DNA of 64,000 bases from Cohnella thailandensis. Lineage in GTDB: Bacteria > Bacillota > Bacilli > Paenibacillales > Paenibacillaceae. Below are positions 8,700 through 17,382 of this stretch, piece after piece (position 1 is the first letter of the stretch; each line of letters opens with the position of its first letter). The translations under genes and the position numbers were made by a program. The stretch lies in contig NZ_JACJVQ010000005.1 of the NCBI RefSeq assembly GCF_014212135.1, positions 15,702 to 79,701 of the forward strand, read 5' to 3'. The notes under the pieces were generated by a model. That model ran no database searches and was not told where the DNA came from. It saw only the letters and a list, made by a program, of their open reading frames with translations.

Positions 8700-9332
8700 A
8701 TGACTCTATTGTGGCAAGGCATGCTGCTCGGTTTGTCCGTGGCCGCGCCGGTCGGACCGATCGGCATTCTGTGCATCCAGCGCACGCTCGCCTTCGGCAG
8801 ACTGCAGGGGCTGCTCTCCGGGCTCGGAGCCGCGACGGCGGACGCGATTTACGGATGTATCGCCGCGCTCGGGCTGTCCGCGGTCGCCGGATTCCTCGCG
8901 GAGCAGCAGGATTGGATTCGGATCCCCGGGGGGATCGTTTTATGCCTTCTGGCTTACCGAACGCTGATCGCCAAGCCCCCCGACTCCGGAGAGCGGGAGC
9001 GCGAACCGGCCTCCGGACGGTGGACCGGTTATTGGTCGACGCTCCTGCTGACGCTGGCGAATCCGCTGACCATTATCTCCTTCGCGGGTATTTTCGCGGG
9101 ATTCTCGGGAGCGGCCGGTTCGAGCTCGGGTCCGGGCTCGCCTATGCTGCTCGTTGCCGGGGTTTTCTTAGGCTCCGCTCTCTGGTGGCTGGCGCTGTCC
9201 TCCCTGGTGGCCGCATTCCGCAAATTCTTGTCCGCAAGCTGGCTAAAGGCGATCAATGTCGGATCGGGGATCGTCCTTCTGATCTTAGGCATATCGATTC
9301 TATGGAGAGCTTATGCGCAGGTTAACGGATGA
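8700..9332 (+). CDS. LysE/RhtB-family exporter
   Basis: This 210-residue membrane protein has about six hydrophobic helices and the family signature near the N-terminus (GLSVAAPVGPIGILCIQRTL). The motif TLANPLTIISFAGIFAGF is in the middle. LysE/RhtB proteins export amino acids or similar small metabolites; the substrate here cannot be told. It follows tsaD by 35 bases with its own GGAG (AGTAGGAGAGGGA), so it may be read with the t6A operon. A terminator lies just after it. Confidence 0.87.
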   Translation: MTLLWQGMLLGLSVAAPVGPIGILCIQRTLAFGRLQGLLSGLGAATADAIYGCIAALGLSAVAGFLAEQQDWIRIPGGIVLCLLAYRTLIAKPPDSGEREREPASGRWTGYWSTLLLTLANPLTIISFAGIFAGFSGAAGSSSGPGSPMLLVAGVFLGSALWWLALSSLVAAFRKFLSASWLKAINVGSGIVLLILGISILWRAYAQVNG

Positions 9333-9347
9333 GCTTTCCGGTGACGC

Positions 9348-9383
9348 GACTCCCTTCCCGATTCGGGATAGGGAGTCTTCTTT
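9348..9383 (+). terminator. Terminator after the LysE-family gene
   Basis: GACTCCC (9348-9354) pairs with GGGAGTC (9371-9377), with an inner CCCGA/TCGGG stem, followed by TTCTTT. Confidence 0.7.
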
Positions 9384-9405
9384 ACATCCGTCCTGCTCTC
9401 GCCCG

Positions 9406-9588
9406 TAACGGAACTGACAGCCCTTATTCGAGCTTAAAGCAGTCCTTTGCAATTTTAACGGAACCAGGAGCCCTTATTTGAGTCATTGTACCCGTTTTTA
9501 CCCCGTTTCTTCGAAAATAAGGTCGCTGAATTCCGTTAGAAATCAGAAACGGGCTTTTGGAGCGAAATAAGGGCTATCATTTCCGTTA
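9406..9588. repeat. Four copies of a 24-base intergenic repeat, two in each orientation
   Basis: The unit TAACGGAA-N7/8-CCCTTATTT occurs at 9406-9428 and 9456-9479. It recurs inverted (AAATAAGG...TTCCGTTA) at 9515-9538 and 9565-9588. The arms are conserved and the middle varies. The whole block could fold as a large cruciform. This 437-base intergenic region (9333-9769) has no supportable gene. Confidence 0.7.
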
Positions 9589-9603
9589 CAGACGGGATCT
9601 TCT

Positions 9604-9666
9604 TGGCGCTTGGCGCTTGGAGCTTGGAGCTTGGAGCTTGGAGCTTGGAGCTTGGAGCTTGGAGCT
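9604..9666. repeat. Seven-base tandem repeat, nine units
   Basis: Two TGGCGCT units are followed by seven exact TGGAGCT units. The array is 103 bases before the phzF-like start. The heptamer period and purity suggest a slippage-prone simple repeat. Confidence 0.9.
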
Positions 9667-9769
9667 CGAGGAAGCGAGGATCCCCCAGAAGCCGGAATGC
9701 AGCAAGGCGGGGAAAGCGGCCACCCGGTGTTTATGACAATAACAGGCATTTTAAAAGGAGAGATCGACC

Positions 9770-10558
9770 ATGCATAAAATGTTCATAGCGGACGCCTTCG
9801 CGAACGCGCCCTTTCGAGGGAACCCGGCGGCCGTCTGCCTGATTCCCGAAGGAGAGTGGCCGGAAGACGAATGGCTGCAGAAGGTTGCGGCGGAGATGAA
9901 CCTGTCGGAGACGGCTTTCGTCGCGCCGGAAGGGGACGAATTCCGCCTGAGATGGTTCACTCCGGAGGTGGAAGTCGACTTATGCGGGCACGCCACGCTC
10001 GCGACCGCCCACATTTTGTGGGAGCAGGGAGAGAGCCGCGGTCGGCTGCGCTTTCGGACCCGGAGCGGCACGCTTGTCGCCTCGCGGGCGGACGAGTCGA
10101 TCGAGCTCGATTTGCCCCGATTGGAGACGCGGCGGTGCGAATGTCCGGAGGAGCTCCGGCAAGCGATCCCGGCGACCGTTCTTTATTGCGGCAGAAGCCA
10201 GACGGACTACGTGCTCGAGCTGGGTTCCGAAGCCGAGGTGGCGGCGCTGCGGCCCGATCTGGGACTCGTCAAGCGGATCGAAGCCCGCGGGGTTATCGTG
10301 ACGGCGCCAAGCGACAAGCCGGAGCGGGACTTCGTGGCCAGGTGCTTCTACCCGGCGATCGGCATCGACGAGGATCCGGTGACGGGTTCGGCTTTCTGCG
10401 CCCTTGGGCCTTACTGGGCGGAGCGGTTGAACAAGAAGCGGCTGACCGGGGAGCAGATCTCGGCGAGAAGCGGGTTCGTCGGAGTGCGTTTATCGGAGGA
10501 AAATAGGATCGTGCTAAGCGGCCGGGCGGCGACGGTGCTGAGAGGGACTTTAGGCTAG
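9770..10558 (+). CDS. PhzF-family isomerase/epimerase
   Basis: This 262-residue protein carries the PhzF hallmarks: FANAPFRGNPAAVCL, the conserved catalytic Glu in NLSETAFV (residue 47), RWFTPEVEVDLCGHATLA and the C-terminal IDEDPVTGSAFCALGPYW. Family members have two pseudo-symmetric diaminopimelate-epimerase-like halves and isomerise diverse small molecules. No phenazine genes are near, so the substrate is unknown. AAAAGGAGAG is 8 bases before ATG 9770. Confidence 0.92.
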   Translation: MHKMFIADAFANAPFRGNPAAVCLIPEGEWPEDEWLQKVAAEMNLSETAFVAPEGDEFRLRWFTPEVEVDLCGHATLATAHILWEQGESRGRLRFRTRSGTLVASRADESIELDLPRLETRRCECPEELRQAIPATVLYCGRSQTDYVLELGSEAEVAALRPDLGLVKRIEARGVIVTAPSDKPERDFVARCFYPAIGIDEDPVTGSAFCALGPYWAERLNKKRLTGEQISARSGFVGVRLSEENRIVLSGRAATVLRGTLG

Positions 10559-10711
10559 GGAGCGACCGGGCCGAATTCATGGCTTTCGACAAGAGTCGGA
10601 GCCGTTCAGCCCATGGAGCGGAGACCAAAGTCTCCCTTTGTGGCGAAATCTGGTGAAAGCGATTGCAAAAATAATCAATCTTCGACAGAATCGCCTAACA
10701 TTCATCAAGAC

Positions 10712-10977
10712 GGGGTGTGGATACAGTTATCCACACCCCATGTGCATATTGTGGACATCGCAAAAGACTCCTTGCGGCAGTAAGCTTCATGGATTACGTC
10801 ACGGGGGATAACTGATGCTGTCGTTTTATGTGGACAATGTGGATAAAACGGTGGAAAAGTCAGAAATTTAATATTCAGATAATAAAAAAGCCTATAAGAA
10901 ACGGGTTATCCCGAGAAAAAATCACAATTTCTGGGGATAACCCGCTGCTCACAGGCTGTGGACAAAGCTGTGCGTAA
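10712..10977. promoter_or_regulatory. Cluster of DnaA-box-like 9-mers between convergent genes
   Basis: Perfect boxes lie at 10727-10735 (TTATCCACA) and 10838-10846 (TGTGGATAA, reverse). One-mismatch boxes are at 10716-10724, 10829-10837, 10932-10940 and 10957-10965. The first pair forms an 11-base palindrome (10712-10739), and 10829-10846 is two abutting boxes. The 451-base intergenic region 10559-11009 holds no gene. dnaA and dnaN are not nearby, so this is more likely a DnaA-titration or regulatory cluster than oriC. Functional status is inference. Confidence 0.45.
10884..10956 (-). terminator. Long stem-loop terminator of the ABC-F gene
   Basis: On the minus strand AGCCT at 10952-10956 and CGGGTTATCCC (10933-10943) pair with GGGATAACCCG (10903-10913) and AGGCT (10888-10892). 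The stem is followed by TTTTTTATT. The 11-base stem itself contains DnaA-box-like sequence. Confidence 0.6.
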
Positions 10978-11009
10978 CCAAGGATAACATTCGTCGGAGA
11001 TCGGGGACG

Positions 11010-12935
11010 TCAATCCAGCAAGGATTCCCATATTTCATAGGCTTCGTCGAGCGCTTGTCGCCGTTTGTCGACCTCTGCCTGTTTCTCGCGAAGGAGGACG
11101 TAATCGGAGAACACTTCCTCTTGCGCCATCTCCTTCTCGAAGGCGGCAATCTCCTCTTCCAGGCGGGCGATGTCGGCTTCCGCCTGCTCTTTCTTGCGCT
11201 GTCTGGCGCGTTCCTCCCGTTTGGCCTGCTTCTCCGCCTCATAATCCTGAACGGGCGCCGGGGAGGCGGCGGCCGTGCCGGCTTGCGGCGGAGAGGCCGC
11301 TTCGGCACGCCATTGCTCGAGCTCCTGTTTCTTCGCGACCATATCATCGTAATTGCCCAGGAAATGCTTCGCGCCTTCCGGATGAAGTTCGACGATCCGA
11401 TCCGCCAGGCGATTGAGGAAGTAACGGTCGTGAGAAACGAACAGCAGCGTTCCGTCATATTCCTCCAAAGCGGCTTCGAGCACTTCGCGGCTCCATAGGT
11501 CCAGATGGTTGGTCGGTTCGTCCAGTACCAACACGTTCGCTTTGCGCAGCATGAGCTTGGAGAGGGCTACTCGCGCTTTCTCTCCGCCGCTTAAGGATCC
11601 GACCGTCTTTTTGACGTCTTCCCCGCTGAACAGGAAGTTGCCCAGGACGGTTCGAATCTCCGCTTCGGGAAGCATCGGGTATTCGCTCCACACCTCCTCC
11701 AGCACCGTGTTGGCTTTGTTCAGCTGCTTCTGCTCCTGGTCGTAGTAGCCGAGCATGACGCCGGTTCCCCAGCGAATCGTTCCTTTGCGAAGCGGCAACG
11801 ATCCGACCAGCGCCTTAAGCAGCGTCGTCTTGCCGATGCCGTTCGGTCCGAGCAGGGCGATGCGCTCGCCTCGTTTCGCTTCGAAGCTGACGCCCTTAAA
11901 CAGCGGAGCGAGCTCCTCGGACGGAGAAGCGGACGCTTCGGACACCTGAAGCACATCCTTGCCGGTGCGGCGCTCGGTCGTGAAGGAGAAGCTGGCTTGC
12001 TTCAACGTGCCCGGCTTCTCCAGTCTCTCGATCCGCTCCAACGCATTGCGGCGGCTCTGGGCGCGGCGCGTGGTCGTCGCTCTCACGAGATTGCGCTGGA
12101 TGAAGTCCTCCATTCGGGCGATTTCTTTCTTCTGCTGCTCGTAGAGCTTGACCCGTTGGGCGAAGTCCGCGGCCTTCTGTTCCATGAAACGGGTATAGTT
12201 GCCGGTATAACGGGTAGCCTGATGACGTTCGATCTCCACGATCGAGGTGACCGTCGCATCCAGGAAGTAACGGTCGTGAGAGACGATGACCATGGCGCCG
12301 GAGTACGTTCGCAAATATTGCTCCAGCCAGGTCAAAGTCGCGATGTCCAGATGGTTGGTAGGCTCGTCGAGAAGCAGCAGCTCCGGCTGAACGACGAGAA
12401 GACGCGCCAGCGCCAGCCTCGTCCGCTGGCCTCCGCTAAGGCTTCCGACCGGAGTGCCGCGCGGGAAGTCGCCGAAGCCCATTCCGTGCAGGACGCTGCG
12501 GATCCTCGTGTCCATCTCGAAGCCGCCCGCGTCGCGGAACCGGTCGTTCTTGTCGGCGTATTGGCCGAGCAGCGCTTCGTACCGCGCGGCATCCTCCTGT
12601 TCGGCCGGGTCGGCCATTCTCTCTTCCAATCTCCGAAGCTCCCGCTCTTGTTCGAGCAGGGGACCGAAGGCGTCGTACATGACCTCTTGAATCGTCATTC
12701 GCCCGTCGAAGCTGCTGTTCTGCGCCAAATAGCCGATTTTGACCTCGCGCGGCTTCGAGACGGAGCCGGAATCGGCGGTCAGCTCGCCCGCCAGGATGCG
12801 AAGAAAGGTAGACTTGCCCGCTCCGTTGACGCCGACGAGGCCGATACGGTCTCTTTCATTAATAAGAAGGGACAACCCTTCGAGTACCGGGGTGACCCCG
12901 TAATGTTTCGTTATGCCAGATGCTTGCAATAGCAA
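11010..12935 (-). CDS. ABC-F family ATPase, YdiF-type
   Basis: This 641-residue soluble protein has two ABC ATPase domains (Walker A GVNGAGKST near 35 and GPNGIGKTT near 355). Both have ABC-F signatures (LSGGQRTRLALARLL and LSGGEKARVALSKLM) and LLDEPTNHLD Walker B motifs. A charged linker separates them, and a Lys/Glu-rich coiled coil occupies the last 100 residues. There are no membrane segments, as expected for ABC-F ribosome-acting factors rather than transporters. Its place between the t6A genes and moaC equals that of ydiF in B. subtilis. Antibiotic protection cannot be inferred from the sequence alone. Confidence 0.92.
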   Translation of the reverse strand: MLLQASGITKHYGVTPVLEGLSLLINERDRIGLVGVNGAGKSTFLRILAGELTADSGSVSKPREVKIGYLAQNSSFDGRMTIQEVMYDAFGPLLEQERELRRLEERMADPAEQEDAARYEALLGQYADKNDRFRDAGGFEMDTRIRSVLHGMGFGDFPRGTPVGSLSGGQRTRLALARLLVVQPELLLLDEPTNHLDIATLTWLEQYLRTYSGAMVIVSHDRYFLDATVTSIVEIERHQATRYTGNYTRFMEQKAADFAQRVKLYEQQKKEIARMEDFIQRNLVRATTTRRAQSRRNALERIERLEKPGTLKQASFSFTTERRTGKDVLQVSEASASPSEELAPLFKGVSFEAKRGERIALLGPNGIGKTTLLKALVGSLPLRKGTIRWGTGVMLGYYDQEQKQLNKANTVLEEVWSEYPMLPEAEIRTVLGNFLFSGEDVKKTVGSLSGGEKARVALSKLMLRKANVLVLDEPTNHLDLWSREVLEAALEEYDGTLLFVSHDRYFLNRLADRIVELHPEGAKHFLGNYDDMVAKKQELEQWRAEAASPPQAGTAAASPAPVQDYEAEKQAKREERARQRKKEQAEADIARLEEEIAAFEKEMAQEEVFSDYVLLREKQAEVDKRRQALDEAYEIWESLLD

Positions 12936-13123
12936 GAGGAATCCCTCCGACAGACTGAATTTTCATAGGAATGAGCTTCATTCCAGTGTAGCGCAAAAAC
13001 GCGCCTTCGTCCAAAAGCCGGTCTGGGCGGAATCGCCGGACCCAAGCGATTTCTTGGCGAAATTGGACAAATAATGATAAACTTAAACTACCTATACCTA
13101 CATCGAGAAAGAGGGACCGAACG

Positions 13124-13774
13124 ATGGACCTCGCGCGGGCAGAAGCTCTTAAGAAGGCTCTTCGGCAATCGGCGGCGGCAGCGAGAGACTCCGTTCCGTC
13201 CGAGCTTCGGTCCAGCCTGTCGGAAGCGGTCTGCGACTCCGTCCTGAGAGACGTGCTCGAGCCGCTGCGGGCGGAACGAGGCAGTAAGCTTACGGTGTGC
13301 CTGTACGGCGCCTTTCGCTCCGAAGCGAATCCTTCCCGGCTGGCGGACCGTTGCCGGGAAGACGGCCACCTTGTACTCGCGACCCGGGTTACGGGCGACG
13401 GCCAAGGGATGGAGCTCCGAAGGCTCGACGGCCCCGGTTCTTGGGGGACCGGCCGCTGGGGGGTTCCCGAGCCGGATCCGGCCCGCACCGAGCTATACCC
13501 GATAGAAGAAGCGGTCGACTTGATCCTGGTTCCGGGCCTCGCCTTCGACGAGTTCGGGGGAAGGCTCGGCTATGGCGGAGGATTTTACGATCGATTATAC
13601 GATGTAAGAAGGAAGAACGCTCGTTCTGCCGAATCTACGATATGGATTGGATTCGCCTTCGGCGCGCAGCTCTCGAAGGAGCGGCTGCCCAAGGAGGATC
13701 ACGATCTCCCGCTGGACGGACTGGCGACGGAGAACGGAATCCGATGGTACGACAGGAGGAGAAGGAATGGATAA
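13124..13774 (+). CDS. 5-formyltetrahydrofolate cyclo-ligase
   Basis: This 216-residue enzyme converts 5-formyl-THF to 5,10-methenyl-THF using ATP. The C-terminal signature [12 protein letters not shown] and the preceding [16 protein letters not shown] are diagnostic, with [21 protein letters not shown] upstream of them. The N-terminal basic helix ([11 protein letters not shown]) is also family-typical. Its 3' end overlaps moaC by 8 bases, so it heads a folate/molybdopterin operon. Confidence 0.93.
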   Translation: MDLARAEALKKALRQSAAAARDSVPSELRSSLSEAVCDSVLRDVLEPLRAERGSKLTVCLYGAFRSEANPSRLADRCREDGHLVLATRVTGDGQGMELRRLDGPGSWGTGRWGVPEPDPARTELYPIEEAVDLILVPGLAFDEFGGRLGYGGGFYDRLYDVRRKNARSAESTIWIGFAFGAQLSKERLPKEDHDLPLDGLATENGIRWYDRRRRNG

Positions 13775-14255
13775 GCTGACTCATTTTAACGAGCAAGGCC
13801 GCGCGGTCATGGTGGACGTCTCCGATAAGCCGGTTACGGCCCGGACGGCGACGGCCGAGACAAAAGTGAAGATGAACGAAGAGACGCTTGCGCGAATCCT
13901 CGAGGGAAAGGTCGCCAAAGGGGACGTGCTGGCGGTCGCGCAGGTAGCCGGAATTCAGGCGGCCAAGCGCACGTCGGATTGGATTCCGATGTGCCATCCT
14001 CTGCCTCTAACGGGAGTAAACGTCACCTTCTCCGATAACGGCAAGGATACGTTGTATATCGCGGCGGAAGTGAAGACGACCGGCAAGACGGGAGTCGAGA
14101 TGGAAGCCCTCACGGCGGTCTCGGCTGTCGCCCTTACCGTTTACGATATGTGCAAGGCGCTCCAGAAGGATATGGAGATCGGACCGACCCGGCTGGTGTC
14201 GAAGACGGGCGGCAAGAGCGGCGACTACGCGATGGCGGATCGCCCCGCTGAGTAA
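13767..14255 (+). CDS. moaC: Cyclic pyranopterin monophosphate synthase MoaC
   Basis: This 162-residue protein catalyses the second step of molybdopterin synthesis. It shows [17 protein letters not shown] at the N-terminus, [11 protein letters not shown] in the middle, [25 protein letters not shown], and the terminal [14 protein letters not shown] 13767 follows GGAGGAGAAGGA and overlaps the upstream cyclo-ligase gene. The pathway partners moaA, moaD and moaE are not in the window. Confidence 0.96.
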   Translation: MDKLTHFNEQGRAVMVDVSDKPVTARTATAETKVKMNEETLARILEGKVAKGDVLAVAQVAGIQAAKRTSDWIPMCHPLPLTGVNVTFSDNGKDTLYIAAEVKTTGKTGVEMEALTAVSAVALTVYDMCKALQKDMEIGPTRLVSKTGGKSGDYAMADRPAE

Positions 14256-14299
14256 AAAAAGAGAGATAGACCTGCGCATTTTTGGGAGGAGGGACTGGC

Positions 14300-14794
14300 A
14301 TGTTTTGGAAGGTTGCCTTGTTGTCGGCAAGCGATAAGGGCTCCCGGGGAGAGCGGGAGGATACGAGCGCACAAGTCATTCGGGAGCTCGTGGAAGAGGA
14401 GCTCGAGGGGGAGATCGTCGATTATCGGGTCGTACCGGACGAGAAGGACGAGATTCAAGCCGCGCTTATCGAGATGGTCGATTATTTCCAAGCGGATCTC
14501 GTTCTGACGACGGGGGGGACCGGTCTCGGGCTTAGGGACGTGACGCCGGAAGCGACTCTGATGGTGTCCGAGAGAACCGTGCCGGGCATGGCGGAGGCCA
14601 TTCGCGCGGCGGCGATGCAGCGGACGCGGAGGGCGATGCTGTTCCGCGGAGTCGTCGCGATACGGGCGAATACGCTGATCATCAATCTTCCCGGCGATCC
14701 GAAGGGCGTGACCGAGTCGCTGATGGCGATCATGGACATGATTCCTTCCGCTTTGCTTCAAGTAAAAGGGCTTGGGAGGGATATTGACGTATGA
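14300..14794 (+). CDS. MogA/MoaB-family molybdopterin-binding protein
   Basis: This 164-residue protein has the MoCF signature LVLTTGGTGLGLRDVTPEAT and the downstream LPGDPKGV motif. In MogA and MoaB this fold adenylylates molybdopterin before metal insertion. The chosen ATG 14300 follows GGGAGGAGGGA and gives the conserved WKVALLSASDKGSRG start. Its stop overlaps the next gene by 4 bases, so the two are coupled. Confidence 0.92.
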   Translation: MFWKVALLSASDKGSRGEREDTSAQVIRELVEEELEGEIVDYRVVPDEKDEIQAALIEMVDYFQADLVLTTGGTGLGLRDVTPEATLMVSERTVPGMAEAIRAAAMQRTRRAMLFRGVVAIRANTLIINLPGDPKGVTESLMAIMDMIPSALLQVKGLGRDIDV

Positions 14795-15840
14795 CGGCTA
14801 ACCGCGCGGGCAGCGGCGAAGGGAAGAAGCTCGGGAACACCCTGCTTCGCGAAGTGAAAGTGGAAGAAGCCGTCGGACTCGCTCTCGCGCACGATCTGAC
14901 CCAGATCTTGCCGGGTCGGTTCAAAGGCAGGCTTTTCCGCAAAGGGCATCGGGTAACGGAAGAAGACATTCCCAAGCTGAAGGATATCGGCAAGGAGCAT
15001 CTTTACGTCATGGAGCTGGCGGAGGGCGATCTGCACGAGGACGATGCCGCTCTCCGCATGGCGGCGGCGCTGGCCGGCGAGAACTTGACTTACGGAGAAC
15101 CGCATGAAGGCAAGGTGGCCCTCAAGTCCGCGATTCACGGCCTGGCGCAGGTAGCGAAGCCGGTCGTCGACCGGATCAACGCCATCGGCGATATCGCCTT
15201 GGCGACGGTCCTGAATCACCTCGTCGTGCGGGAGGGAGAGTCTATCGCGGCAACCCGCGCGATTCCGCTCGTCGTACCGGAAGCCAAGGTCGCGGAGGTC
15301 GAGAGAATCGCCTCCGAATACCGGGAGCGGGAAGGCTCGGCGCCGCTCGCGGTCCGTCCGATGCGCAAGCTGCGGGCGGGACTTCTGACGACGGGAAGCG
15401 AAGTGTTCCACGGAAGGATCCAGGACAAGTTCGGCCCGGCCGTCGTCCGCAAGCTGGCGGAATACGGTTCCGAGGTGGCGGAGCAGCGCTTTGCGCCGGA
15501 CGATCGCGAGACGATTGTCGGCCATATTCACTATTTTCTAGAGCAAGGGTATGATATGATATTGGTGACCGGGGGCATGTCCGTCGATCCGGACGACCGC
15601 ACTCCCGGCGCGATCGCGGATGCGGGGACGGACATCGTCAGCTACGGAACTCCGATGCTGCCGGGCTCCATGCTTCTGTTCGGTTATTTGAAGGGCGTTC
15701 CGATCTTCGGATTGCCCGGCTGCGTCATGCATGATCCGTACACGTCCTTTGACGTGCTGCTGCCTCGGGTATTGGCGGGGGACGTCATCGGACGCGAGGA
15801 TATCGTCGGAATGGGATACGGCGGGTTGCACCGCTCCTAA
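14791..15840 (+). CDS. MoeA-related molybdopterin-binding protein
   Basis: This 349-residue protein carries a MoCF/MoeA-type domain in its C-terminal half: LLTTGSEVFHGRIQDKF, ILVTGGMSVDPDDRTP, PGSMLLFGYL and FGLPGCVMHDPYTSFD. The N-terminal 180 residues differ from canonical MoeA, and the total is about 60 residues shorter. It is thus a MoeA relative, probably in molybdenum insertion or cofactor handling. It overlaps the preceding mog-like gene. It may or may not replace MoeA; no other moeA is in the window. Confidence 0.85.
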   Translation: MTANRAGSGEGKKLGNTLLREVKVEEAVGLALAHDLTQILPGRFKGRLFRKGHRVTEEDIPKLKDIGKEHLYVMELAEGDLHEDDAALRMAAALAGENLTYGEPHEGKVALKSAIHGLAQVAKPVVDRINAIGDIALATVLNHLVVREGESIAATRAIPLVVPEAKVAEVERIASEYREREGSAPLAVRPMRKLRAGLLTTGSEVFHGRIQDKFGPAVVRKLAEYGSEVAEQRFAPDDRETIVGHIHYFLEQGYDMILVTGGMSVDPDDRTPGAIADAGTDIVSYGTPMLPGSMLLFGYLKGVPIFGLPGCVMHDPYTSFDVLLPRVLAGDVIGREDIVGMGYGGLHRS

Positions 15841-15853
15841 ACAAGGCTATAAT
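15826..15853 (+). promoter_or_regulatory. Promoter of tatA
   Basis: TTGCAC (15826-15831) and TATAAT (15848-15853) are spaced 16 bases, starting inside the end of the molybdopterin-binding gene. tatA begins 50 bases downstream. Confidence 0.6.
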
Positions 15854-15903
15854 GGTATTCATAAGCTAGCTATCACCTAAGTGTAGGAATAGGAGGCGTA
15901 ACG

Positions 15904-16134
15904 ATGGGTGGCATCGGCGCTACAGGATTCATTCTGCTCGTGATCGTCGCATTGCTTTTGTTCGGACCCAACAAGCTGCCCGAGCTGGGCAAGGCTTTCG
16001 GCAAGACCCTTCGCGAATTCAAGCGAGGCGCGAACGGTCTCATGGAAGACGATTCCGCGGCGGCTCCGAGGCGCGTCGAAGTGAACGCGCAGGAAGCCGA
16101 GCAGCCGAAGGCGGAACGGCGTCTTCCGGAATAA
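15904..16134 (+). CDS. tatA: Sec-independent translocase subunit TatA
   Basis: This 76-residue protein has one N-terminal membrane helix, then the TatA hinge motif FGPNKLPELGKAFGKTLREFKRG and an amphipathic helix. A charged tail follows (EAEQPKAERRLPE). TatA oligomers form the pore for folded twin-arginine substrates. AGGAGG lies 7 bases upstream. The gene precedes tatC, separated by a terminator and a stem-loop, so tatC may also be expressed separately. Confidence 0.95.
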   Translation: MGGIGATGFILLVIVALLLFGPNKLPELGKAFGKTLREFKRGANGLMEDDSAAAPRRVEVNAQEAEQPKAERRLPE

Positions 16135-16153
16135 TTTTCCAAGATTGATGACG

Positions 16154-16192
16154 AGGGCGGCTTGCCTCAGAAGCCGCCCTGATTGTTTGTTG
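16154..16192 (+). terminator. Terminator between tatA and tatC
   Basis: AGGGCGGCTT pairs with AAGCCGCCCT around GCCTCAG, followed by GATTGTTTGTT. Confidence 0.7.
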
Positions 16193-16237
16193 CATAGGAA
16201 ATAAGGCGAAGCGATTTCTTGTAGATAAACCGGGAGC

Positions 16238-16290
16238 TCCCCCAAAAGGAATCGGAATCAACTACAGAGCTTTGCGTCACTTTTGGGGGA
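16238..16290 (+). promoter_or_regulatory. 11-base inverted repeat in the tatC leader
   Basis: TCCCCCAAAAG (16238-16248) is exactly complementary to CTTTTGGGGGA (16280-16290), with a 31-base loop. It ends 24 bases before the tatC start. It may be an operator or an mRNA structure controlling tatC; no known family was recognised. Confidence 0.45.
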
Positions 16291-16314
16291 ATTGTTCGTA
16301 GGGGAGGTATGCGC

Positions 16315-17127
16315 ATGGCGACGGATCGCACGGACACCGCACAGGCTTCCGGAGAAGCGGGCTGGATGCCGGTGATGTCGCACATCGGCGAGCTTCGCAA
16401 AAGAGTCTTTATCGTGTTGATCGTGCTCGTTCTCGGCGTCGCGGGCGGATTGTTCTGCGCGAAGCCGATCTTCGATTACCTGATGGAAGAGACGCCGGCG
16501 GGACGCATCGAGCTGCATGCGTTCTCTCCTTGGGACGCCATCGGATTATATATGAAGCTGGCGTTCATCGTCTCCTTCGTCGCGGCGATTCCGACCGCGA
16601 TCTTCCAGCTATGGGCTTTCGTCAAGCCGGCGCTCGGCCGCAAGGAGCAGAGGGCGACGCTGCGCTACGTTCCCGCCGCGTTCTTCATGTTCTTGGCCGG
16701 GTTGGCTTTCGCCTATTTTATCGTGTTCCCGATGGCCTACAGCTTCACGGAAGGCATTACGGACAGCATGGGAATCGAGCCGATGTACGGGGTAACCCAG
16801 TACTTCTCGTTTATGTTCAATATCGTGTTTCCGCTCGGCGTTTTGTTCGAATTGCCCGTCGTTCTCCTCTTCCTAACGAGAATAGGGATCCTGAATCCCG
16901 TCGTTCTGAAGAAAATCCGCAAGATCGCCTGGTTCCTCATGGTACTGGTGGGCACGGTCATTACGCCTCCGGACGTCATTTCCGACCTGCTTGTCGCGCT
17001 TCCGCTCGTCATTCTGTATGAAGTCAGCGTTTTCCTCTCCACGCTTGCCTTCAAGCAGCGGGAAGCCAAGCTAAGGGCGCGGGAGCTGGAGGACGAAGAA
17101 GAATATCGCGCGGCGGCAAGAACGTAG
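16315..17127 (+). CDS. tatC: Sec-independent translocase subunit TatC
   Basis: This 270-residue membrane protein has six helices and the TatC landmarks: HIGELRKRVFIVL near the N-terminus, the cytoplasmic loop WAFVKPALGRKEQR, a PxGVxFELPVVLLFLTRIG segment, and TPPDVISDLLVALPLVILYE. TatC binds the twin-arginine signal. Two ATGs are possible (16309 and 16315). GGGGAGG sits 7 bases before the second, which is preferred. Confidence 0.95.
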   Translation: MATDRTDTAQASGEAGWMPVMSHIGELRKRVFIVLIVLVLGVAGGLFCAKPIFDYLMEETPAGRIELHAFSPWDAIGLYMKLAFIVSFVAAIPTAIFQLWAFVKPALGRKEQRATLRYVPAAFFMFLAGLAFAYFIVFPMAYSFTEGITDSMGIEPMYGVTQYFSFMFNIVFPLGVLFELPVVLLFLTRIGILNPVVLKKIRKIAWFLMVLVGTVITPPDVISDLLVALPLVILYEVSVFLSTLAFKQREAKLRARELEDEEEYRAAART

Positions 17128-17145
17128 GCCATCGGCGCCAAAGAT

Positions 17146-17194
17146 ACCCGCAAGTTTACGACCCGCTGGGCCGGAGACTTGCGGGTTTTTCTTG
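17146..17194 (+). terminator. Terminator after tatC
   Basis: CCCGCAAGT pairs with ACTTGCGGG across a 20-base loop, followed by TTTTTCTT. Confidence 0.75.
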
Positions 17195-17297
17195 CTTAAA
17201 CGACATTTTGCCTGCCCCGATTCTCGAAAACGACGGGCTTGTCTTTTTTTCGATATTCCATTTGTTTCATTTTATGGTACACTAGAAAACACAACTA

Positions 17298-17311
17298 TGG
17301 TAGCGTTTACA
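17298..17311. promoter_or_regulatory. Possible catabolite-responsive element (cre)
   Basis: TGGTAGCGTTTACA, read on the minus strand, matches the CcpA consensus TGNAARCGNWWWCA with one mismatch. It lies 72 bases before the methyl-accepting protein start. This is inferred from the match alone. Confidence 0.35.
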
Positions 17312-17382
17312 TATAGGCTTAATTTATCTTTCGGTTTCGGGAAAACAAGTCTTGCGGCCTAATGTCGGAGGGGGAAGATGGA

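Noticed and set aside
10712..10977. Chromosomal replication origin
   Set aside because: DnaA boxes are present, but dnaA, dnaN, rpmH and gyrase genes and an AT-rich unwinding region are absent.
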